DNA of 64,000 bases, taken from Luteipulveratus halotolerans (GTDB lineage: Bacteria > Actinomycetota > Actinomycetes > Actinomycetales > Dermatophilaceae). The stretch is from positions 4,154,001 to 4,218,000 of the forward strand of contig NZ_LAIR01000002.1 of assembly GCF_001247745.1 (NCBI RefSeq), given 5' to 3'. Below the pieces are notes generated by a model, which was not told where the DNA came from, did not search any database, and was given only the letters and a program-made list of their open reading frames with translations. This document shows positions 23,204 through 31,456 of the stretch, in pieces. The position numbers and the translations under genes are program-made. Numbering within the stretch: the first letter of the stretch is position 1; each line of letters starts with the position of its first letter.

Positions 23204-24967
23204 ATGACTGATCCCGGCACTGTCCTCACTCCTCACGTCCAGGCGGCCATGGCGGCTGCTTTCGGGCCTGAGTGGCGAGAGGCGGACCCGGTGATCCGTC
23301 CGGCCAACAAGAAGCAGACCAGCGCCGACCTGCAGGTCAACGCCGCGATGGCCGCTGCCAAGAAGGTCGGCAAGCCGCCGCGCGAGGTCGCCGCCGCGAT
23401 CGTCGAGCACCTCGACGCCCCCGAGCTGGTCGAGTCGGTCGAGATCGCCGGGCCGGGCTTCCTCAACATCACCCTGCGCGACGCCTGGGTGGCCCAGGCC
23501 GCCCAGGCTCAGCTGGCCGACGAGCGGCTCGGGCTGCCGACGCCCCCGAAGGAGACCGTCGTCGTCGACTACTCCTCGGTCAACGCGGCCAAGGAGATGC
23601 ACGTCGCCCACCTGCGCAGCGCCGTGGTCGGCGACTCGCTGGTGCGTACGCTCTCGGCGCTCGGGCACGACGTCATCCGGCAGAACCACCTCGGTGACTG
23701 GGGCACGTCGTTCGGGATGCTCATCGAGCACCTGCTCGAGGTCGGCCCCGACAGTGACGAGGCGGGTCTGCTCGAGTCCGACCCCAACGCGTTCTACCGG
23801 GGCGCACGCTCGAAGTTCAAGGCCGCTGACGAGGCCGAGCCCGCAGGCAGCGCAGGCGATTTCGCGGTGCGCTCCCGCAAGCGGGTCACCCTGCTGCAGG
23901 GCGGCGACGCCGAGACGCTGAAGTACTGGCACCAGATCATGGACCGCACCAAGGTCTACCTCAACCGCGTCTACACCGAGCTCGGCGTGACCCTCACCGA
24001 CGACGACATCGCGGGTGAGTCGTCGTACAACGACGAGCTGGCCGGCGTCTGTGATGCGTTGGAGGACAAGGGAATTGCGCGCATCAGCGACGGTGCGCTG
24101 TGCGTCTTCCTCGACGGCTACACCGGCCGCGACGACCAGCCGGTGCCGCTGATCATCCGCAAGTCCGACGGCGGCTACGGCTACGCCACCACCGACATCG
24201 CGACCATCCGGCACCGCTCGCTCGACCTCAAGGCGGACCGCGCGCTGTACGTCGTCGGCGCGCCCCAGAACCTGCACTTCCGCATGTGCTGGGAGGCCGC
24301 CGACCAGGCCGGCTGGATCCAGGGCACCGAGCCCATCCACGTGCAGATCGGCAACGTCGTGGGCGCCGACGGCAAGATCCTGCGTACGCGTTCGGGTGAC
24401 CTCGTCGCGCTGCAGACGCTCGTCGACGCCGCCCTGGAGCGTGCGGCTGAGGTCGTCGCCGAGTCGCGCGCCGACCTGCCCGAGGACGTCCGCGCCACGA
24501 TCGCCCACCAGGTCGGTATCGCCGCGATCAAGTACTCCGACCTGTCGGTCTCGCACGACAGCGGCTACACCTTCGACCTGGACCGGATGATCGCCTTCCA
24601 GGGCAACACCGGCCCCTACCTGCAGTACGCCACCGCCCGCATCCGTTCGATCCTGCGGCGGGCCGACGCGGTCGAGACGAACGGCCCGATCGTGGTGACC
24701 GAGCCGGCCGAGCGGGCCCTCGCCCTCAAGCTGCTCGACTACGGCTCGGTCGTCGCTGCCGTCGGCGAGACGTTGGAGCCGCACCGGCTGGCGGCGTACC
24801 TGTTCGAGGTGGCCTCGACGTTCACGACGTTCTACGAGCACTGCCCGGTGCTCAAGGCCGAGGACAACGCGGTCAAGGACTCGCGGCTCGCGCTGTGCGC
24901 GCTCACGCTGCGGGTGCTCGTCGAGGGGCTGGACCTGCTCGGCATCGAGTCGCCCGACCAGATGTAG
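23204..24967 (+). CDS. argS: Arginyl-tRNA synthetase
   Basis: 587-residue class I synthetase that charges tRNA-Arg. An N-terminal ArgRS-specific domain covers about 1-110. The HIGH-type motif appears as HVAHLRSAVVGD (near 132) after the SSVNAAKEMH lead-in, the core continues with GYATTDIA and VGAPQNLHF, and the anticodon-binding domain ends with the hallmark LGIESPDQM at the extreme C-terminus. The ATG at 23204 gives the usual length. An unusually long perfect hairpin begins at the stop codon. Confidence 0.97.
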   Translation: MTDPGTVLTPHVQAAMAAAFGPEWREADPVIRPANKKQTSADLQVNAAMAAAKKVGKPPREVAAAIVEHLDAPELVESVEIAGPGFLNITLRDAWVAQAAQAQLADERLGLPTPPKETVVVDYSSVNAAKEMHVAHLRSAVVGDSLVRTLSALGHDVIRQNHLGDWGTSFGMLIEHLLEVGPDSDEAGLLESDPNAFYRGARSKFKAADEAEPAGSAGDFAVRSRKRVTLLQGGDAETLKYWHQIMDRTKVYLNRVYTELGVTLTDDDIAGESSYNDELAGVCDALEDKGIARISDGALCVFLDGYTGRDDQPVPLIIRKSDGGYGYATTDIATIRHRSLDLKADRALYVVGAPQNLHFRMCWEAADQAGWIQGTEPIHVQIGNVVGADGKILRTRSGDLVALQTLVDAALERAAEVVAESRADLPEDVRATIAHQVGIAAIKYSDLSVSHDSGYTFDLDRMIAFQGNTGPYLQYATARIRSILRRADAVETNGPIVVTEPAERALALKLLDYGSVVAAVGETLEPHRLAAYLFEVASTFTTFYEHCPVLKAEDNAVKDSRLALCALTLRVLVEGLDLLGIESPDQM

Positions 24968-25048
24968 CCCAGCGAAACGACCCGCCCTTTGCGAGACGAC
25001 CCGCCGATCCGCGGGTCGTCTCGCAAAGGGCGGGTCGTTTCGCTGGGC
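24967..25048. terminator. 38-bp perfect inverted repeat after argS
   Basis: Arms 24967-25004 and 25011-25048 are exact reverse complements with a six-base loop (CGATCC). Each arm holds a near-duplication: GCGAAACGACCCGCC and GCGAGACGACCCGCC, 18 bases apart. It starts at the last base of the argS stop and ends 36 bases before the stop of the convergent hepT gene, so it probably ends transcription in both directions, but is much longer than termination needs. Confidence 0.85.
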
Positions 25049-25083
25049 GGGTGAGTCGGTCGCCGTACGAGTCGAGTCCTGGG

Positions 25084-25413
25084 CTACGGCACACGCTTGA
25101 GCATCCGCCGTACCGCGGCCTCGAGCTCGTCGAGGTCGGAGCCGACGGTCGCAGCAATGATCTCTCGCGAGGTGTCGAAGGAGCGGTGGGCGAGGCGGTC
25201 TCGCAGACCGGCGATCGTCGACCAGGGCATGTCTGGCTCGCCGTCGCGGAGGGAGGCGGGTAAGTCCTTGACGGCCTCACCGATCTGGACGAGCCGCATG
25301 CAGATCGCGCCGAACACCAGGTCGTCGTCGAGGTCGCCCCGCTCGACGTGCGACCGAATCGCCGCGATGGCGCTGATGATGTCGAGCAGCCGGAGCGACT
25401 CGTCGCGGGTCAC
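25084..25413 (-). CDS. hepT: HepT-like toxin (DUF86), motif Tyr replaced
   Basis: 109-residue all-helical protein of the HepT/DUF86 RNase family, toxin half of MntA-HepT type VII systems. The family motif R-x4-H-x-Y appears as R-DRLA-H-R-S in GLRDRLAHRSFDTS (about residues 70-78): Arg and His are kept, but the Tyr that MntA modifies with AMP is Ser. GTG start overlaps the antitoxin stop (GTGA). Possibilities are a toxin neutralised another way, a different modified residue, or a weakened toxin. Confidence 0.85.
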   Translation of the reverse strand: MTRDESLRLLDIISAIAAIRSHVERGDLDDDLVFGAICMRLVQIGEAVKDLPASLRDGEPDMPWSTIAGLRDRLAHRSFDTSREIIAATVGSDLDELEAAVRRMLKRVP

Positions 25414-25919
25414 AGGGGGACTGCCTCTCGGTCGACGATGTCGCGCAAAGCGGGCTTCAGTGAGGTGTCGGGCACCAGATCGACGTCGACATCGAGAATG
25501 CGCTGCAGGTCGGACTGCGCTCTGGCGAGGCCGATGACACCGAGTCCAGCGGGCGTGTGAGCGATCAGATCGATGTCGCTGGCGGGGCCCTCCTCGCCGC
25601 GCGCGACGCTGCCGAACACGCGCAGGTCGGTCAGGCCGTACGCAGCGGCGACCTCGCGGATCTCGGCTCGGTGCGCCCGAAGCCGCTGACCGAGCCGGCC
25701 CTCCAGGGCGCTGGTCGGGTGAGCGTCCAGGCGGACCGTGAGCGCGAATCCTGTTGCGGCGACGAGCTTTCGGAGCATGGGCAGCGACGGCTCGCGCCGT
25801 CCTGACTCGTATGCACTGACCACGCTCTGTGTCACTCCGGCTCGTTGGGCGAGGACGCCCTGTGTGAGTCCTGCGCGACGACGAGCGTCACGCAGGATGC
25901 TGGCGGAAGACGTGGGCAC
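25410..25919 (-). CDS. HTH-MNT fusion: XRE DNA-binding domain plus MntA-like nucleotidyltransferase antitoxin
   Basis: 169 residues. Residues ~8-62 are an XRE helix-turn-helix (LRDARRRAGLTQGVLAQRAG, VTQSVVSAYESGRREPSLPML); residues ~85-169 are a minimal nucleotidyltransferase with the GS-x10-DxD motif GSVARGEEGPASDID (near 102-116). MntA antitoxins silence HepT by adding AMP; the fused domain suggests it also represses its own promoter. The GTG at 25919 is chosen because further upstream open frame runs through an AT-rich promoter palindrome; no ribosome site is visible, so translation may be leaderless. Four-base overlap with hepT. Confidence 0.88.
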   Translation of the reverse strand: MPTSSASILRDARRRAGLTQGVLAQRAGVTQSVVSAYESGRREPSLPMLRKLVAATGFALTVRLDAHPTSALEGRLGQRLRAHRAEIREVAAAYGLTDLRVFGSVARGEEGPASDIDLIAHTPAGLGVIGLARAQSDLQRILDVDVDLVPDTSLKPALRDIVDREAVPL

Positions 25920-25928
25920 GACGCCACG

Positions 25929-25964
25929 ATATAGCGTATCGTCAATAGTGACAATACGCGATAT
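25929..25964. promoter_or_regulatory. AT-rich inverted repeat covering the toxin-antitoxin promoter
   Basis: Arms 25929-25944 (ATATAGCGTATCGTCA) and 25949-25964 pair at 14 of 16 positions around ATAG. It stands out by AT content. On the minus strand it holds TTGTCA and TATATC 15 bases apart, ending about eight bases before the GTG. It is the probable operator of the fused XRE domain and also lies in front of a short divergent frame at 25969. Confidence 0.75.
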
Positions 25965-25968
25965 TTCG

Positions 25969-26085
25969 GTGCGGGTATGCACCAGAACCTTCAGCACGCC
26001 AAGGGGCTTCGGGCGCAGTGGGTACGACCCGGCCCAGGTCGACGACTTCCTGGACGAGCTGCGTCGGATGGTGCCCGAAGGCTGA
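25969..26085 (+). CDS. Short frame with a single DivIVA-like motif, possible gene remnant
   Basis: 38 codons from a GTG. The last 25 residues read GFGRSGYDPAQVDDFLDELR, the motif F..G..GYD...VD.FLD that DivIVA-domain proteins carry and that is repeated in the protein at 29118. No ribosome binding site is visible and it shares its upstream region with the toxin-antitoxin promoter. It could be a tiny protein, the end of a longer deleted gene, or chance; the match to the motif favours a remnant. Confidence 0.4.
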   Translation: MRVCTRTFSTPRGFGRSGYDPAQVDDFLDELRRMVPEG

Positions 26086-26097
26086 GCGGTCGTCGCG

Positions 26098-26411
26098 TCA
26101 GTGGGTGAGCTTGAGGCCGATCACGCAGCCGACCAGGCCGAGCAGCAGCACGATCTTCAGCGGTGAGGTCGGCTCGGCGCCGGTCGCCATGCCGTACGCC
26201 ACCGTGAGCGCGGCCCCGATGCCGACCCACACGGCGTACCCGGTGCCGACCGGGATCTCACGCAACGCGTAGGCGAGGCCGCCCATGCTCAGGGTGAGTG
26301 AGACGGCGAACAGCACGCTCGGCCACAGGCGGGTGAATCCTTCGGTGCGGCTCAGCGCGGTGGCCCAGACGGCCTCGAGACTCCGGAGACGACGAGCACG
26401 ATCCACGACAT
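26098..26411 (-). pseudogene. gdx: Gdx/SugE-type guanidinium exporter (SMR family), frameshifted near codon 11
   Basis: Four-helix small multidrug resistance protein. From the ATG at 26411 the frame reads MSWIVLVVSGV, then breaks; the family continuation LEAVWATALSRTEGFTRLWP, which holds the essential Glu, is in another frame and runs on to ...GCVIGLKLTH at 26098. One missing base (a C on the gene strand, between 26379 and 26380) explains it. An alternative frame starting at 26421 (MSCHVVDRARRLR) would replace half of helix 1 with basic residues. A guanidine-III riboswitch upstream supports Gdx rather than a drug pump. Either a recent mutation or a sequencing error. Confidence 0.8.
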
Positions 26412-26468
26412 GACAAGACACTCCCGTTGGCAGTCTTGTCGCTGGCCGGGTACTGCTCCCTCGTCCGG
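26412..26468 (-). ncRNA. Guanidine-III (ykkC-III) riboswitch and start-codon sequestering hairpin
   Basis: On the minus strand 26468-26429 reads CCGGACGAGG, a variable segment, TACCCGG, then CGACAAGAC and TGCC, matching the guanidine-III aptamer consensus remembered from Thermobifida fusca (CCGGACGAGG...UACCCGG...GACAAGAC). After it, GTCTTGTC (26419-26412), immediately before the ATG, is the exact complement of GACAAGAC (26440-26433); if they pair, an eight-base stem puts GGGAG in its loop and abuts the start codon. Ligand binding would hold GACAAGAC in the aptamer and free the start. The pairing logic is inferred. Confidence 0.85.
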
Positions 26469-26541
26469 TGGCGCGATCGCCGCGCCTGATCCCAAGGTCG
26501 CACGCCCGAGTACGCCGGGCAAGTCGGTCGTCGTACGACGG

Positions 26542-27060
26542 TCACTCGCCGACGGCGCCGTCGATCGCCTGCCGCAGCAGGTCGGCGTGCCCGTTGTGGC
26601 GGGCGTACTCCTGGATCACCTGCACGAAGATCCAGCGCAGCGAGTTGGGGCCGGTGGTCGGCCCGTCGAACGTCGCGTCGAGCGGCAGGTGCGCGACCGC
26701 CGTTCGGCACGCGTCCTGCTCGGCGACCAGCCCGTCGTACAGCTCGCGCGCCGAACGTGACGCGACCGAGGCGTACCAGCGCGGTGTGGTCGTGTCGACG
26801 TCGAACGGCGGGCCGACGGCCTCGCCCAGCAGCAGGATCCTGAACCACGTGCGCTCGACCTCGGTCGCGTGACCGAGCAGGCCGAGCAGCGACAGGTCGG
26901 ACGGTGGCGCGGCCTGGCGGGCGAGCTGGTCGGCGTCGAGGCCGGTGCACTTGCGCAGCAGGGTGGCGCGCTGCTTGTCGAGCCAGGCCTCCAGCGTGGC
27001 CCGCTCATCGGCGTTGCGCGGTGTGGGCGGGTCGGCGACCTCGGGCGCGGTCCACGGCAT
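26542..27060 (-). CDS. DinB-like / DUF664 family protein
   Basis: 172 residues forming a DinB four-helix bundle: LGHATEVERTWFRILLLGE (first metal-type His), a middle helix and HNGHADLLRQAIDG at the C-terminus, giving the His spacing of the DinB/DUF664 group found in Actinobacteria. Members include mycothiol- and bacillithiol-dependent transferases, but the substrate here is unknown. The ATG at 27060 has GGAGGA about eleven bases upstream. A divergent oxidoreductase gene starts 139 bases away. Confidence 0.8.
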   Translation of the reverse strand: MPWTAPEVADPPTPRNADERATLEAWLDKQRATLLRKCTGLDADQLARQAAPPSDLSLLGLLGHATEVERTWFRILLLGEAVGPPFDVDTTTPRWYASVASRSARELYDGLVAEQDACRTAVAHLPLDATFDGPTTGPNSLRWIFVQVIQEYARHNGHADLLRQAIDGAVGE

Positions 27061-27199
27061 GGTGCGCAGCATCCTCCGGCGGGCCGCTGCGCGCACGGCC
27101 GGAATCGACGGTGAGCGCAGTCCAGTTCGCCGGGAAGGAATCGGCGTCTCGCGCGGTTGCCGCACACGGACGACTCATCCGTGTGATCAAGGAGCAACG

Positions 27200-27853
27200 G
27201 TGACTGAAGCAGTGCAGCAGACCGGCGGCAAGGACCGCGCAGACTTCTGGTTCGACCCGCTGTGCCCGTGGTGCTGGATCACCTCGCGCTGGATCCTCGA
27301 GGTCGAGAAGGTTCGCGACATCGAGGCGAGCTTCCACGTCATGAGCCTCAGCGTCCTCAACGAGGGCCGCGACCTGCCCGAGGGCTACCGCGACATGCTC
27401 GACAAGGGCTGGGGCCCGGTCCGGGTGGCGATCGCCGCCCAGGAGAAGCACGGCGACGAGGTGCTGCTGCCGCTCTACACGGCCATGGGCACCCGCATCC
27501 ACAACCGCAAGGCCGACTACGACTGGGACGACCGCGTCGCGGCTCTCACCCAGATCATCCAGGAGTCGCTGGAGGAGGTCGGGCTGCCCGCCGAGCTCGC
27601 CCAGGCGGCCGACTCGACCGACTTCGACGAGGCCCTGCGCAAGAGCCACCACGAGGGCATGGACGCCGTCGGCGACGACGTGGGCACGCCGACCATCCAC
27701 GTCAACGGCGTGGCGTTCTTCGGGCCGGTCCTGTCGCGCATCCCGCGCGGTGAGGACGCGGGACGTGTCTGGGACGGTGCGGTCGCGCTGTCGTCGTACC
27801 CGCACTTCTTCGAGCTCAAGCGCACTCGCACCGAGGACCCCGAGTTCGACTGA
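27200..27853 (+). CDS. Mycothiol-dependent oxidoreductase, DsbA/Rv2466c-like
   Basis: 217-residue cytosolic thioredoxin-fold protein with the active site FWFDPLCPWCWITSRW (CPWC near residue 21-24) and an inserted helical domain, the layout of M. tuberculosis Rv2466c, a mycothiol-dependent reductase that also activates nitro-drugs. The cis-Pro region VGTPTIHVNG closes the active site near residue 170. GTG start with AAGGAG seven bases upstream. It supports an organism that makes mycothiol. A 44-bp palindrome follows the stop. Confidence 0.88.
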   Translation: MTEAVQQTGGKDRADFWFDPLCPWCWITSRWILEVEKVRDIEASFHVMSLSVLNEGRDLPEGYRDMLDKGWGPVRVAIAAQEKHGDEVLLPLYTAMGTRIHNRKADYDWDDRVAALTQIIQESLEEVGLPAELAQAADSTDFDEALRKSHHEGMDAVGDDVGTPTIHVNGVAFFGPVLSRIPRGEDAGRVWDGAVALSSYPHFFELKRTRTEDPEFD

Positions 27854-27905
27854 GCCACCACGCATTCCGACACTGCATCGACCGTGACCTGAGCGCACGA
27901 CGCCG

Positions 27906-27949
27906 AAAGACGCAGACGACGCGGACATGTCCGCGTCGTCTGCGTCTTT
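27906..27949. terminator. 44-bp perfect palindrome between convergent genes
   Basis: Left arm begins AAAGACGCAGACGACGCGGA; the right arm is its exact complement ending TCTTT, with no loop bases (axis between 27927 and 27928). It lies midway between the oxidoreductase and galE stops, so it can serve as a bidirectional terminator; the flanking AAAG/CTTT gives a short U-run in either RNA. Confidence 0.8.
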
Positions 27950-27982
27950 GAGCGTCGTCTGAGCGGCGCTGAGTCGGGCGCC

Positions 27983-29005
27983 TCAGGCGCCGGGGAAGCC
28001 CTGCGGGTTCTGCGACTGCCAGCGCCAGGTGTCGGCGCACATGTCCTCGACCGTGCGGGTGGCCTTCCAGCCCAGCTCGTTATCGGCGCGTGTCGAGTCG
28101 GCCCAGTACGCCGGCAGGTCGCCTGCGCGGCGCCCGACGATCTCGTGCGGCAGCTCGTGGCCGACGGCCTTCTCGAACGCGTGGAGCATCTCGAGCACCG
28201 ACGTGCCCTGACCGGTGCCGAGGTTGAAGGCACGCACCGGCTCGCTCATCGTCGCGAGGTGCTCGACCGCAGCCACGTGCCCCTCGGCGAGGTCGAGCAC
28301 GTGGATGTAGTCGCGCTCGCAGGTGCCGTCCTTGGTGGGGTAGTCGTCCCCGAAGATCGACAGCTTGTCGCGCCGGCCGACCGCGACCTGGGAGATGAAC
28401 GGCATCAGGTTGTTGGGGATGCCCTGCGGGTCCTCGCCGATCTCACCGGAGGTGTGCGCGCCGACGGGGTTGAAGTAGCGCAGCAGCGCGACCTTCATGC
28501 CCTCGGTCGCGGCGGCGACGTCGGTGAGCACCCGCTCCTGCATGACCTTGGTCCAGCCGTACGGGCTGGATGACGCGAGCGGCTGGTAGTCCTCGTGATA
28601 CGGCACGGGCGCGCTGTCGCCGTACACCGTCGCCGAGGAGGAGAAGACCAGGCGCTTCACGTCGTGCGCGGCCATCGCCCGCACCAGCGAGAACGTCGAG
28701 CCGAGGTTGTTGGCGTAGTAGTCGAGCGGCTTGCCGACGCTCTCGCCGACCGCCTTGAAGCCGGCGAAGTGGATGACCGCGTCGATGTGCTCGTGCGCGA
28801 ACAGGTGCTCGGTCTTGTCGACGTCGGTGAGGTCGAAGGAGTGCAGCGGCACGTGCTTGCCGGACAGCGACTCCAGCCGCGGGATCACCGTGGGCTTGCT
28901 GTTGGCGAAGTCGTCGACGACGAGCACGTCGTGCCCGGCGTCGAGGAGTGACAGGACCGTGTGGGAGCCGATGTAGCCGGCACCGCCGGAGACGAGGACG
29001 CGCAT
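27983..29005 (-). CDS. galE: UDP-glucose 4-epimerase
   Basis: 340-residue short-chain dehydrogenase-type epimerase interconverting UDP-glucose and UDP-galactose. NAD-binding GGAGYIGSH is at residues 7-15, the catalytic Ser/Tyr/Lys lie in SSSATVYG and YGWTKVMQE (near 124 and 148-152), and sugar-binding LRYFNPVGAH follows. ATG at 29005 is preceded by GGTGG; a GTG three codons earlier is possible. It supplies the third Leloir step for galT and galK at the left end but is not linked to them; it may also serve cell-wall galactan synthesis. Confidence 0.96.
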   Translation of the reverse strand: MRVLVSGGAGYIGSHTVLSLLDAGHDVLVVDDFANSKPTVIPRLESLSGKHVPLHSFDLTDVDKTEHLFAHEHIDAVIHFAGFKAVGESVGKPLDYYANNLGSTFSLVRAMAAHDVKRLVFSSSATVYGDSAPVPYHEDYQPLASSSPYGWTKVMQERVLTDVAAATEGMKVALLRYFNPVGAHTSGEIGEDPQGIPNNLMPFISQVAVGRRDKLSIFGDDYPTKDGTCERDYIHVLDLAEGHVAAVEHLATMSEPVRAFNLGTGQGTSVLEMLHAFEKAVGHELPHEIVGRRAGDLPAYWADSTRADNELGWKATRTVEDMCADTWRWQSQNPQGFPGA

Positions 29006-29117
29006 GGCGACCACCCTAGGTGAGGTACGCCGGCCGCACCCGCCCCGGAGGGACGGCTTGTACCAGATGCGGCGGGTGCGGTCGGCGTACGCGAGAGGCA
29101 GATGTCATCCTGTCCTC

Positions 29118-29687
29118 GTGCAATGGACCCAGGAGCACATCGCCCGCGTGGAGGGCGCTCAGTTCGCTGAGCGGCGCGGCGGTTATCACGTGCTCGACGT
29201 CGACACCTACCTCGACCATGTCCTGGCCTGTATGAAGGCCGGTCAGCAGATCCCCGACCCGACGCGGCTCGTCTTCCCGACGAGCCCGTTCCGCCCGGGC
29301 TACGACCAGCAACGCGTCGACGCGCTGCTGTTCGTGCTCCGCGAGTGGCGTGACGACTACACCGGCGAGGAGCCGGCACCTGAGCCGACGGCCGATGACG
29401 GCGACGGTCGGCTGACGTGGACGCAGGCGCAGCAGGACTGGGTCCGTGACGCGGCGTTTCCGCGGGCCAAGGGCGGGCGTACCGGCTATCTCGAGGGCGA
29501 CGTCGACGACTTCCTCGACGAGGTGCTCGTCGCGATGGGCCACGGCCAGCAGCTGCCCGACGTGCAGTCCGCGCGGTTCAACCGGTCCACCCGCTTTCGG
29601 GCGGGGTACGACGCCGAGGCGGTCGACGTGTTCCTCGACCAGCTCGAGCAGGCCAGCCCGGGGGCCACGCGTCCCGACGCGGTCTGA
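29118..29687 (+). CDS. Protein made of four DivIVA-like motifs
   Basis: 189 residues. Four segments follow one pattern, F-x(4-7)-GY-x(5)-VD-x-(F/Y)LD: FAERRGGYHVLDVDTYLDHV, FPTSPFRPGYDQQRVDALLF, FPRAKGGRTGYLEGDVDDFL and FNRSTRFRAGYDAEAVDVFL. Segments 1 and 3 each continue with a similar helix ending GQQ(I/L)P, so the protein looks like a duplicated two-motif unit. The motif is the membrane-binding head of DivIVA/Wag31, but the long coiled coil is missing. GTG start. Function unknown; a role at curved membrane or in division is only suggested. Confidence 0.7.
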   Translation: MQWTQEHIARVEGAQFAERRGGYHVLDVDTYLDHVLACMKAGQQIPDPTRLVFPTSPFRPGYDQQRVDALLFVLREWRDDYTGEEPAPEPTADDGDGRLTWTQAQQDWVRDAAFPRAKGGRTGYLEGDVDDFLDEVLVAMGHGQQLPDVQSARFNRSTRFRAGYDAEAVDVFLDQLEQASPGATRPDAV

Positions 29688-29691
29688 ACGC

Positions 29692-29728
29692 CGATCGGGC
29701 CCGGTGCGTGGTGCACCGGGCCCGATCG
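29692..29728. terminator. Perfect hairpin between convergent genes
   Basis: 16-base arms CGATCGGGCCCGGTGC / GCACCGGGCCCGATCG with a five-base loop, four bases after the DivIVA-repeat stop and 15 bases beyond the paaK stop on the other strand. Confidence 0.85.
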
Positions 29729-29743
29729 TCGTATCGCAGTCGA

Positions 29744-30984
<1,241 letters not shown>

Positions 30985-30988
<4 letters not shown>

Positions 30989-31428
30989 GACTCGCCCTTC
31001 TGGTGCGCCAGCGACCGCGACTGGCCACGGAACTCGGCGACCAGGGCGCCGTCGGCCTCACGGGTCACCGTCACGTCGGTGATGCCGCTGCGGCCGTACG
31101 TCGCGCGCTCGCGGGCCTCGGCGACGAGAACGTCACCGAGATAGCCGGACGTGACGTAGAGGATGTCGGCACCCGCGGCCACCGTGAACCGCCCGGATGC
31201 GTTGCACGCCAACGCGAACGTGGAGTCGGCGAGGGTGAAGATGTAGCCGCCGTGCTGGATGTCGAGGCCGTTGACCATGCTGTGCTTGACCTCCATCCGC
31301 GTAGTGGCGAAGCCCAGCCCGTCGTCGACACCCACGTCGATCAGCTCGATGCCGAGGAGGGTCGAGGCGTGGTCGGCAGCCCACATCGAGCGCACATGAC
31401 TCAGGTCGAGGTCCGAATCCGTGCTCAT
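30985..31428 (-). CDS. paaI: Hydroxyphenylacetyl-CoA thioesterase PaaI
   Basis: 147-residue hot-dog-fold thioesterase. The family signature NGLDIQHGGYIFTLADSTFA with the catalytic Asp and HGG lies near residues 54-73. PaaI rescues CoA from dead-end hydroxyphenylacetyl-CoA made in phenylacetate breakdown. The ATG at 31428 has GGAGGAGC eight bases upstream; upstream open frame is not used. It is 28 bases after paaH and overlaps paaK. Confidence 0.93.
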
Positions 31429-31456
31429 GGCGCGCTCCTCCTGCGGTCGGCGATCC

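Noticed and set aside
23051..24841. A 596-codon minus-strand frame opposite argS
   Set aside because: Antisense shadow of a strongly conserved gene; no motif.
1..29005. A galETK operon
   Set aside because: galT and galK are coupled at the left end but galE is 27 kb away with its own surroundings.
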